Shown here in pieces: positions 9,110-16,994 of a stretch of DNA of 64,000 bases (the first letter of the stretch is position 1; each line of letters begins with the position of its first letter). The stretch lies in contig NZ_CP015247.1 in NCBI RefSeq assembly GCF_001891125.1, forward strand, positions 328,501-392,500, written 5' to 3'. The notes under the pieces were generated by a model. The model was not told where the DNA came from, did no database searches, and was given only the letters and a program-made list of their open reading frames with translations. The translations under genes and the position numbers were made by a program. Source of the stretch: Leuconostoc suionicum. Lineage in GTDB: Bacteria > Bacillota > Bacilli > Lactobacillales > Lactobacillaceae.

Positions 9110-10336
9110 ATGAACATTGGTTTGTTTACGGACACGTACTTTCCACAAGTCAGTGGAGTTGCGACTTCGATTAAGACACTTAAGGAAGCACTTGAAGGTC
9201 AGGGGCACGAAGTTTATATTTTTACATCTACTGATCCTAAGGTACCTAAAAATAAATTTGAATCGCATATTTATCGTTTTTCAAGCCTACCATATCTTGG
9301 ATTTAAAGATCGTCGACTGGCATTTCGTGGATTGATTCAAGCTGTTGAAATTGCCAAATCTGTACAACTCGACATTGTACATACCCAAACAGAATTCTCT
9401 TTAGGTTTAATGGGCAAATTTGTGGCGCGACAGTTAAAAATTCCTGCTGTTCACACTTATCATACGATGTATGAAGACTACACCCATTATTTTGCTAAGG
9501 GGATGTTGATTGGGCCACATGGTGTGGGACGTATTATGAAGGGATATATGGCTAGTATGGCAGGTGTCATCGCGCCGTCAAATCTCGTTCAAGATACACT
9601 CCGTCGTTACGGTGTGACCGCACCTATGAGAGTTATTCCTACAGGTGTTTGTTTACCAGAGCATGGCACGAAACAAACTAACTTACGAGAAAAGTATCAC
9701 TTTTCTGAATTGCAACCTATTGTTCTGTCGCTGGGACGCTTAGCGTTTGAAAAAAATATTAGTGTGACAATTTCTGTTTTTTCTGAAGTATTACAGACAA
9801 TACCCGAAGCACGTTTAGTTATTGCTGGTGATGGTCCAGCACGTAAATCTTTAGAAGAACAGGTTGAAGAACTAGCCCTTGAAGACAAAATAATATTTAC
9901 AGGAATGGTCAATCATGATGACATCTTTGATTATTATAAGATGGCGAATGTTTTTGTAAGTTCTTCAGATACTGAAACTCAAGGATTAACATTTATTGAG
10001 GCGATGGCAGCAGATAGACCATTTGTGGCTATACATTCACCTTACTTAGATAATTTGGTCGATAATGAAGCTATTGGTACGTTGGTTAGTGATTATGATG
10101 AACTACTAGCAGGCATCACAAAATATCTGAAACGACCAAATACAGAAGAAGATATTGCCTATCGGCATAAAAAAATGAAAGACGTGGATGCAAACACCTT
10201 TGCAACACGTGTTTTAGCATTTTATGATGATATTTTGGCTAGTTATCATGCTAGCGACGTGGAAAATGAATATCCCAATGATGAAGAGGTGGGATATATG
10301 AAACGTATTTTACGTAATCCATTCAGGAGAAATTAA
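9110..10336 (+). CDS. GT4 glycosyltransferase, diacylglycerol glucosyltransferase-like (LafA/BgsB type)
   Basis: 408 residues with the two-Rossmann GT-B fold of family GT4. The N-terminus (IGLFTDTYFPQVSGV) is the one seen in Gram-positive 1,2-diacylglycerol 3-glucosyltransferases, and the C-terminal donor-binding motif DTETQGLTFIEAMA is present. It probably puts the first glucose on diacylglycerol on the cytoplasmic membrane face, making the lipid anchor of lipoteichoic acid. The start is ATG 9110 with GGAG 7 nt upstream; TTG 9098 lies before the ribosome site. The next glycosyltransferase starts directly after the stop, as in enterococcal bgsB-bgsA and listerial laf operons. The sugar specificity is inferred. 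Confidence 0.82.
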   Translation: MNIGLFTDTYFPQVSGVATSIKTLKEALEGQGHEVYIFTSTDPKVPKNKFESHIYRFSSLPYLGFKDRRLAFRGLIQAVEIAKSVQLDIVHTQTEFSLGLMGKFVARQLKIPAVHTYHTMYEDYTHYFAKGMLIGPHGVGRIMKGYMASMAGVIAPSNLVQDTLRRYGVTAPMRVIPTGVCLPEHGTKQTNLREKYHFSELQPIVLSLGRLAFEKNISVTISVFSEVLQTIPEARLVIAGDGPARKSLEEQVEELALEDKIIFTGMVNHDDIFDYYKMANVFVSSSDTETQGLTFIEAMAADRPFVAIHSPYLDNLVDNEAIGTLVSDYDELLAGITKYLKRPNTEEDIAYRHKKMKDVDANTFATRVLAFYDDILASYHASDVENEYPNDEEVGYMKRILRNPFRRN

Positions 10337-11344
10337 TTGAAAGTTTTACTTTATTTTGAAAATCAAAATTTAATAGCTAAATCTGGTATTGGACGTGCGT
10401 TAAAGTTGCAAAAAGAAGCATTATCTTACACGGATGTTGAAGTAACTACTGATGCCAAGTCCCTTGATTACGATGTACTGCATATTAATACATACGGTGT
10501 GAATAGCCATCATATGGTCAATAAGGCACACAAATTGGGTAAAAAAGTTGTTTACCATGGTCATTCAACTTATGAAGATTTTCGAAATTCTTTTACTGGT
10601 TCTAATACCATTGCCCCGTTATTTAAAAGATACTTAGTATCACTTTATAGTAAGTCTGATGCGATTATTACGCCAACGCCTTATTCGAAGCAGTTGCTGC
10701 GCGGATACCGTTTAAATCAACCGATTGTTCCTATTTCTAATGGTATTCCACTAGAAAAATATCAGCATGATGATGATAAAATAAAAAAATTTCGTGAGTA
10801 CTTTGATTTGGCAGATGATCAAAAAGTGGTTATGAGCGTGGGGTTGTTCTTTGAGCGAAAAGGTATTTTAGACTTTGTTGAACTAGCAAAAAGGCATCCT
10901 GAGCATATTTTTATTTGGTTTGGCTACACTGATTTACGACTAGTACCTAATAAAATAAGTCGTTTAATAAAAGGAAATCATCCACGAAATTTAATTTTTC
11001 CTGGATATATTACTGGAGATGTCATTCGTGGTGCTTTTCAAGGTGCAGATCTATTTTTGTATCCTTCTTACGAAGAAACGGAAGGTATTGTGGTACTAGA
11101 AGCCTTAGCTTCAAAGCAAAAGGTTTTGGTGCGTGACATTCCAGTATATAAAAAATGGTTACAGGATGGGGTAAATAGCTATAAAGCCTGTGATTTGGAT
11201 GAGTTTGAAACCAAGATGCAAAAAATTTTAACTGGGGAGTCACCAAATTTAAGTGAAGCAGGCTATAAATTAGCTCAAACACGTGACCTACCTGAAATTG
11301 GGAAACAATTACAGGCGGTATATAAAATGGTGTTAGAAGGGTGA
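10337..11344 (+). CDS. GT4 glycosyltransferase, second glycolipid sugar (LafB/BgsA/CpoA type)
   Basis: 335 residues, GT-B fold. The N-terminus VLLYFENQNLIAKSGIGRA and the motif EETEGIVVLEALA fit the LafB/CpoA/BgsA enzymes that add the second hexose to glucosyl-diacylglycerol. The start is TTG 10337, directly after the TAA of the preceding gene, with AGGAGAAA 9 nt upstream. No hydrophobic helix is obvious; such enzymes bind the membrane by basic surface patches. Together with the first enzyme it should give a diglycosyl-diacylglycerol for LTA and the membrane. Glucose or galactose cannot be told from sequence. Confidence 0.82.
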   Translation: MKVLLYFENQNLIAKSGIGRALKLQKEALSYTDVEVTTDAKSLDYDVLHINTYGVNSHHMVNKAHKLGKKVVYHGHSTYEDFRNSFTGSNTIAPLFKRYLVSLYSKSDAIITPTPYSKQLLRGYRLNQPIVPISNGIPLEKYQHDDDKIKKFREYFDLADDQKVVMSVGLFFERKGILDFVELAKRHPEHIFIWFGYTDLRLVPNKISRLIKGNHPRNLIFPGYITGDVIRGAFQGADLFLYPSYEETEGIVVLEALASKQKVLVRDIPVYKKWLQDGVNSYKACDLDEFETKMQKILTGESPNLSEAGYKLAQTRDLPEIGKQLQAVYKMVLEG

Positions 11345-11353
11345 GTAATCTCG

Positions 11354-12391
11354 ATGTTCAGACGTGATAGAGTATCAATGATTATCGTTGTTGTTCTGAC
11401 GGCTATTGTCGTTTATTTTTTAACAAAAGAATTAAGTGGTAAAGGACACCAACTGTCCGTAGCGTTGGAAAATCTGGATTGGCATTGGTTACTGTTTGGC
11501 CTGTTCGCGATGATTATATCAATTTTCCTTGAGGCGGCAGCCACAAGGGCATTATTGAGCAAAGAAGATCGGCGCCACACCTCGGTATTGTCCTTATTAA
11601 GAGTTCCGCTACTAAATTTATTGGGAACAGGAGTCACACCATTTGCTACTGGCGGCCAGCCGGCACAGTTATACGGTTTATCGAAATCTGGAGTAGAAAC
11701 TGGTCGGGCGATGTCTGTTATTCTCATGAAGTTTTTAGTCTATCAAATTGTTGTTGTGGTATTCTTTATAATAGGTTATGTTTCTGCCGAACACTTTATT
11801 TATCAACAGGTTAATCCTACTTTCGCAACATTCATCCCCTTTGCCATAGCGATTCATGCTGTAGTGATTATTGGTATCATATTAGTTATGTTTTGGCCAT
11901 CGTTAACATTACGCCTGGTCGATTTAGTGGCAATAGTTGTAAAAAAAATGATGCGTCGCGAGCGTTTTGAGCGATTAATTGCGAATGTTAAGCAAAAGAT
12001 TGATAATTTTCATACCGAATCACGTCGTGTAATTAGCAGTTGGCAATCATTAGTCGGCGCCACTTTTTTTACGTCATTACAACTAATGACGTTCTATATG
12101 ATACCTTATTTTGTCATACGTGCTTTCGGTTATCAGTCTGTCAATCCATGGCTGATAGTAACGATGAATATTATGATTGTTATGGTGATTTCTTTGTTCC
12201 CAATCCCAGGTGGTGTTGGTGGTGCAGAACTTAGCTTTCAATTATTGTTCTCACCTTTTGTTAAAAATCCAGCAACATTGATTCTCGTTATCTTACTTTG
12301 GCGATTTATTACTTATTATTTTGGTATCTTTGCAGGAATAATTGCTTACATTATTCCTGCTCACCATGATAGGAGGAGTGACAATGCTTGA
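11354..12391 (+). CDS. UPF0104/YbhN-family membrane protein, possible glycolipid flippase
   Basis: 345 residues, about 8 membrane helices. The two family motifs are present: TPFATGGQPAQ near residue 95 and PIPGGVGGAE near residue 285. The family is related to the flippase domain of MprF. Position right after the two glycolipid glycosyltransferases and before ltaS suggests it moves the glycolipid to the outer leaflet (a role that LtaA plays in Staphylococcus) or helps LTA assembly; this is inference. GGGTGAG lies upstream of the ATG. Its last 8 bases overlap the next gene's start. Confidence 0.8.
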   Translation: MFRRDRVSMIIVVVLTAIVVYFLTKELSGKGHQLSVALENLDWHWLLFGLFAMIISIFLEAAATRALLSKEDRRHTSVLSLLRVPLLNLLGTGVTPFATGGQPAQLYGLSKSGVETGRAMSVILMKFLVYQIVVVVFFIIGYVSAEHFIYQQVNPTFATFIPFAIAIHAVVIIGIILVMFWPSLTLRLVDLVAIVVKKMMRRERFERLIANVKQKIDNFHTESRRVISSWQSLVGATFFTSLQLMTFYMIPYFVIRAFGYQSVNPWLIVTMNIMIVMVISLFPIPGGVGGAELSFQLLFSPFVKNPATLILVILLWRFITYYFGIFAGIIAYIIPAHHDRRSDNA

Positions 12392-12647
12392 CAACAAGTA
12401 CAATACGAGTGATTTGAAACAAATTTTAAATCGGTTACGTGCTATGATGGATTCAACAGATAATAGTGTTCAAACTCGTCGCTTTGACGCTTTTGGCATA
12501 GAAGCACTACAGGTCTCTTATGATCAATTAACCAAAATTTGGACAGTCCAAGAACACCGAGAAATTCGACAGTTTCAATTTGATGATATTGATTTGGTTG
12601 CAATTGAAATCTATGATGTTTTACATGATTTCAAACTAATTTATTAG
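12384..12647 (+). CDS. ykuJ: YkuJ-like DUF1797 protein
   Basis: 87 residues. The C-terminal pattern FQFDDIDLVAIEIYDVL matches the end of Bacillus YkuJ (FDNIDMVSIEIFELL), and the length is close to the family's 79. A small cytoplasmic alpha/beta protein of unknown function. Start ATG 12384 has a perfect AGGAGG (12371-12376) 7 nt upstream; the longer frame from 12342 would lack a site. It overlaps the UPF0104 gene by 8 nt, so both are translated from one mRNA. Its TAG stop is part of the AGGAGG that serves ltaS. Confidence 0.82.
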   Translation: MLDNKYNTSDLKQILNRLRAMMDSTDNSVQTRRFDAFGIEALQVSYDQLTKIWTVQEHREIRQFQFDDIDLVAIEIYDVLHDFKLIY

Positions 12648-12698
12648 GAGGGTGCTTAACACATTGTATTAAGATGTTATCAAGCACGTTTATAACAA
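12646..12698 (+). promoter_or_regulatory. Hairpin-bridged ribosome binding site of ltaS
   Basis: AGGAGGG (12646-12652) overlaps the ykuJ stop and lies 47 nt before ATG 12699. GTGCTT (12652-12657) pairs with AAGCAC (12682-12687), and inside it AACA (12658-12661) pairs with TGTT (12675-12678). Folding removes 36 nt and leaves GTTTATAACAA (11 nt) before the ATG. The frame has a TAA at 12693, so no earlier start exists, and no other Shine-Dalgarno is near. Confidence 0.6.
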
Positions 12699-14837
12699 AT
12701 GATAGGTTTATTAAAACGAATCTCAAACCCCAAAAATCTCTGGCGACAAATTAAAAGAACCATGGATACATCGGCACCGATAGTTTGGTTTTTCATATTA
12801 AACGTTGTCCTCGTTTGGTTGAAGACATATGCCGAATATCATATGAATTTTAATTTGGGTGTGGAAGGGTCAACGCAACAATTTTTGTTGTTTTTGAATC
12901 CCATCCCAACGGCTATTATATTTTTAAGTATTTCCTTGTATTTTCGTGGCGTAACCAGTTATTGGTTGGCAATCATTTTTAATTTGATTCAGTCAATATG
13001 GTTATTTGCAAATATGCTATACTACAGAGAATTTTCAGATTTCCTATCAATGGGTATTTTGGGTTCGGGTAGTTCAACTGGAACAAATCTTGGTAAATCG
13101 ATTGCGGCAATTATTCATTGGACGGATTATCTTGTCTTTATTGATATTGTGATTTTAATTTTTCTAGTGGTTTTCAAGCAATTAACGATTGATCATAAAG
13201 GCGTTCAAAAAAAGTTTGCTATTTTAACGACGCTTTTTGGTATCATCTTGATGTTAGTAGATTACGGTATCGCATCAACGGATCGTTCAGGTTTGTTGAC
13301 TCGTTCGTTTGATAATAATTACATTGTTAAATATTTAGGATTGAATGAATATGCTGTATTTAACGCGGTACAAACTTATAATCAAACCGAAAGCCGGAAG
13401 CGAGCAAAGCCATCCGATTTAGCTAAAGTAAAAAAGTTTGTTGCTACGCAAAAACTGCCTGCCAATATTCAATATTATGGTACGCAAAAAGGTAAGAACG
13501 TCTTTATGATTCATTTGGAATCATTTCAGCAGTTCTTAATAGATTATAAAGTTGATGGGCAAGAAGTCACACCCAACTTGAACAAATTCTATCATGACCA
13601 AAACACACTAAGTTTTGATAATTTCTATAACCAAGTTGGTCAGGGGAAGACATCTGATGCGGAGATGATGCAAGAAAACTCCCTATATGGTTTGGCTACA
13701 GGTTCTGCCATGGTCAAGTATGGTACGAGTAATACGTTTGAGTCATTACCAGCTATCTTAGGACAAAGAGGCTATACGACCGCTGCCTTTCACGGAGATG
13801 TTGCAAGTTTTTGGAATCGTGATAATACCTATAAATCGTTTGGCTATAATTACTTTTTCTCTAAAGCTTATTATGCTAATGCAAACAAAGCAAACTATAA
13901 CATTGGTTATGGGATGAAAGATAAAATTTTTCTGCGAGATAGTGCGAAGTATATTGAACAGCTCCCACAACCATTTTATGCGAAGTTAATCACCGTAACA
14001 AATCATTATCCATATGATTTGGATAAACAAAATATCAGCTTCCCGGCAACAAAAACTGGAGACAAAACTGTTGATGGTTATGTTCAAACAGCTCACTATT
14101 TGGATCAGGCATTCGCTGAGCTGATGAGTTATCTCAAAAAAGCAGGGTTGTATGACAATTCTGTATTTGTGCTGTATGGTGATCACTATGGAATTTCTGA
14201 AAACCATCAGGATGCTATTGCGCAGTTACTTGGTAAAGATAAAATTACTAATAATGATTTAGCTACTTTCCAAAAAGTGCCGTTCATGATTCATGCGACA
14301 GGGCTAAAAGGTGGTATCGACCATACATATGGTGGTGAAATTGATATGTTGCCAACTTTAATGGATGTGCTTGGAATCCCAGATAATAATATGACTATGT
14401 TTGGCCAAGATATGCTGTCCTCGAAGTACGATGGTAAAGTGGTTTTCCGTGATGGTGATTGGATAACGCCAACGTATACGAAATACAATAACCAGTATTT
14501 TAATACTAAAACTGGTGATCAAGTTACGCTTAAATCAGATAAAAAGTTGCAAAAAGTTGCAAAACAAATGTCCGCTTATGCAACAAAAGTTTTGGGTTAC
14601 TCCGATGCAGTTATTACAGGCGACTTATTGCGCTTTGATACTTCAAATTCTGATTTTAATCTTATTAACAAAAAGAATTATAATTATAAAAAAACTGAGG
14701 GACTGGCTTCGCTTAAAAAAGCACTCAAGTCTAATCCTTCGAGTGTATTAGCCAAAAATAAAGGCAAATCAACGCTTAGCGACTATGTCACAGATGCACC
14801 GGAATTAAAAACAGATTCTGACGACGATGACAAGTAA
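12699..14837 (+). CDS. ltaS: Lipoteichoic acid synthase
   Basis: 712 residues: five N-terminal membrane helices (about 25-210) and an extracellular alkaline-phosphatase-like sulfatase domain. LtaS takes glycerol-phosphate from phosphatidylglycerol and polymerises it on the glycolipid anchor outside the cell. The metal and nucleophile residues are visible: Glu in IHLESFQ (about 274), catalytic Thr in QGKTSDAE (about 318), and Asp-His in YGDHYG (about 494). The tail is acidic (DSDDDDK). Only ATG 12699 is possible before the first helix except M22, which has no ribosome site. It closes a cluster that starts with anchor glycosyltransferases. Initiation seems to depend on a hairpin-spaced Shine-Dalgarno. 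Confidence 0.92.
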   Translation: MIGLLKRISNPKNLWRQIKRTMDTSAPIVWFFILNVVLVWLKTYAEYHMNFNLGVEGSTQQFLLFLNPIPTAIIFLSISLYFRGVTSYWLAIIFNLIQSIWLFANMLYYREFSDFLSMGILGSGSSTGTNLGKSIAAIIHWTDYLVFIDIVILIFLVVFKQLTIDHKGVQKKFAILTTLFGIILMLVDYGIASTDRSGLLTRSFDNNYIVKYLGLNEYAVFNAVQTYNQTESRKRAKPSDLAKVKKFVATQKLPANIQYYGTQKGKNVFMIHLESFQQFLIDYKVDGQEVTPNLNKFYHDQNTLSFDNFYNQVGQGKTSDAEMMQENSLYGLATGSAMVKYGTSNTFESLPAILGQRGYTTAAFHGDVASFWNRDNTYKSFGYNYFFSKAYYANANKANYNIGYGMKDKIFLRDSAKYIEQLPQPFYAKLITVTNHYPYDLDKQNISFPATKTGDKTVDGYVQTAHYLDQAFAELMSYLKKAGLYDNSVFVLYGDHYGISENHQDAIAQLLGKDKITNNDLATFQKVPFMIHATGLKGGIDHTYGGEIDMLPTLMDVLGIPDNNMTMFGQDMLSSKYDGKVVFRDGDWITPTYTKYNNQYFNTKTGDQVTLKSDKKLQKVAKQMSAYATKVLGYSDAVITGDLLRFDTSNSDFNLINKKNYNYKKTEGLASLKKALKSNPSSVLAKNKGKSTLSDYVTDAPELKTDSDDDDK

Positions 14838-14839
14838 TA

Positions 14840-14887
14840 ACAAAAAACGAACAAAACGCTCATGTAGAACGTTTGTTCGTTTTTTGT
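14840..14887 (+). terminator. Terminator after ltaS
   Basis: ACAAAAAACGAAC with AAAACG (from 14840) pairs with CGTTTGTTCGTTTTTTGT (14870-14887), with one bulge. The T-rich arm runs straight into TATAAT (14888-14893), a likely -10 for uvrB. Confidence 0.8.
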
Positions 14888-14953
14888 TATAATGGGATGA
14901 TAACGTACTAAGTGTGAAATAATACTGAGCAGATTTATGAAAAGAGAACGTCA

Positions 14954-16963
14954 ATGATAGAGCGACAGATAGAACATGAATTTGAAATTAAGTCTAAATA
15001 TGAACCAACCGGTGATCAGCCACAAGCTATTGAAAAATTAGTTGGTGGAATCAACAATCATGTTAAAGAACAGATACTACTCGGAGCTACGGGAACAGGT
15101 AAAACATTTACCATTTCAAATGTAATTAAGGAAGTAAAAAAGCCGACTTTAGTTTTAAGTCATAATAAGACTTTAGCTGGACAGTTATATGGTGAGTTAA
15201 AAGAATTCTTTCCTAACAATGCAGTAGAATATTTTGTCTCTTACTATGATTATTATCAGCCGGAAGCTTACGTCCCAAGCTCTGATACGTTTATTGAAAA
15301 AGATTCAGCTGTGAATGATGAAATAGATAAACTCCGAAACTCCGCGACTAGTTCGTTACTTGAACGTAATGATGTCATTGTGGTTGCTTCCGTCAGTTCT
15401 ATTTTTGGTTTAGGAGATCCGCACCAGTATAAGGATCATGTTATCAGTTTGCGTGTTGGATATGAATATGAGCGGGATCAATTAATGCGTGATTTGATTG
15501 ATGTGCAGTTTACTCGTAATGACATTGATTTTCATCGTGGAACGTTCCGTGTTCGTGGTGACGTGATTGAAATTTTTCCTGCTTCCCAAGATGAAATGGC
15601 TTTGCGAATTGAGTTTTTTGGTGATGAAATTGATCGCATCCGAGAAATTAATTCATTGACAGGAGAAACAATAGCAGAACGTGATCATGTAGCTATTTTT
15701 CCAGCAAAACATTTTATGACCGATGATGACCAAATGCAGGTGGCATTGGACGGTATCCGTCAAGAAATGAACGCTCAAGTTGAGCTGTTCAAAAAAGAAG
15801 GTAAGTTATTAGAGGCGCAGCGTATTAAACAACGTACAGAATATGATTTGGCGATGCTTGAAGAAATGGGATTTGTTGGTGGCATTGAAAACTATTCACG
15901 TTGGATGGATGGCCGTCAAGCGGGTGAGCCCCCATTTACTTTGATTGACTTTTTCCCAGATGATTTTTTGATTGTTATTGATGAAAGTCATGTCACGATG
16001 CCACAAATTCGCGGTATGTTTAATGGGGACAAAGCTAGAAAAGAAACGTTGGTTAACTATGGCTTTCGTTTGCCAAGTGCATTAGATAATCGGCCATTAA
16101 AACTTCCTGAATTCGAAAAACACGTTAACCAGATTATTTATATGTCAGCGACACCTGGAGATTATGAAAATGAGCGTGTCGATTCAAAACACATTATTCA
16201 ACAAATTATTCGACCAACGGGGTTGCTTGATCCAGAAGTTGAAGTGCGACCAGTCATGGGACAAATTGATGACTTGGTCGGGGAAATAACGAAGCGATCA
16301 GAGCGTGATGAACGTGTGTTTATCACAACGTTAACCAAACGTATGGCTGAGGATCTAACTGATTATTTGAAAGATTTGGGAATAAAAGTAGCTTATTTGC
16401 ATGCGGATATCAAAACACTTGAACGTACGGAAATTATTCGTGATTTACGCTTGGGTAAATATGATGTTTTAATTGGTATTAACCTATTGCGTGAGGGTAT
16501 TGATGTTCCTGAAGTATCCTTAGTAGCTATATTGGATGCTGATAAAGAAGGATTTTTGCGTAATCCACGTTCGTTAATCCAAACTATTGGTCGTGCCGCA
16601 CGTAATGAAAATGGACACGTTATCATGTATGCAGATAAGGTGACTAAATCCATGCGTGAAGCTATTGATGAAACAGCCCGCAGGCGAGATATTCAGATGC
16701 AATATAATGCGCAACATGGTATTACACCGAAAACAATTAAGAAAGATATTCGTGACCTGATATCTGTCACACATGCTGCTACTGAAGAAAAAGTTGTTGA
16801 TTTGACAAAGGTGGCGTTTAACGACTTGCCTAAAGATGAGCAACAGTCTATTGTTGATAATATGACCAGTCAAATGAAGGCGGCAGCTAAGGCACTGGAC
16901 TTTGAAGAGGCAGCTCAATTGCGCGATACGGTAATGGAATTAAAAACACGTGCTAATCTTTAA
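14954..16963 (+). CDS. uvrB: Excinuclease ABC subunit B
   Basis: 669 residues, full length. Walker A GATGTGKT lies near residue 43, the DESH box (IDESHVT) near 345, helicase motif VI (QTIGRAARN) near 544, and a UVR domain at the C-terminus for UvrC contact. With UvrA it recognises and opens damaged DNA for nucleotide excision repair. The beta-hairpin region ([12 protein letters not shown]) is intact. A -10 (TATAAT, 14888-14893) sits in the tail of the ltaS terminator; no convincing -35. GAAAAGAGAA lies before the ATG. uvrA follows after 31 nt, presumably in the same transcript. Confidence 0.97.
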   Translation: MIERQIEHEFEIKSKYEPTGDQPQAIEKLVGGINNHVKEQILLGATGTGKTFTISNVIKEVKKPTLVLSHNKTLAGQLYGELKEFFPNNAVEYFVSYYDYYQPEAYVPSSDTFIEKDSAVNDEIDKLRNSATSSLLERNDVIVVASVSSIFGLGDPHQYKDHVISLRVGYEYERDQLMRDLIDVQFTRNDIDFHRGTFRVRGDVIEIFPASQDEMALRIEFFGDEIDRIREINSLTGETIAERDHVAIFPAKHFMTDDDQMQVALDGIRQEMNAQVELFKKEGKLLEAQRIKQRTEYDLAMLEEMGFVGGIENYSRWMDGRQAGEPPFTLIDFFPDDFLIVIDESHVTMPQIRGMFNGDKARKETLVNYGFRLPSALDNRPLKLPEFEKHVNQIIYMSATPGDYENERVDSKHIIQQIIRPTGLLDPEVEVRPVMGQIDDLVGEITKRSERDERVFITTLTKRMAEDLTDYLKDLGIKVAYLHADIKTLERTEIIRDLRLGKYDVLIGINLLREGIDVPEVSLVAILDADKEGFLRNPRSLIQTIGRAARNENGHVIMYADKVTKSMREAIDETARRRDIQMQYNAQHGITPKTIKKDIRDLISVTHAATEEKVVDLTKVAFNDLPKDEQQSIVDNMTSQMKAAAKALDFEEAAQLRDTVMELKTRANL

Positions 16964-16994
16964 TTGAACTGATATAAACGAAAAAGAGAAAATA

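Noticed and set aside
8986-9174. Small frame of 62 codons before the first glycosyltransferase
   Set aside because: It spans terminator and promoter and overlaps the real gene; Cys/Phe-rich and not protein-like.
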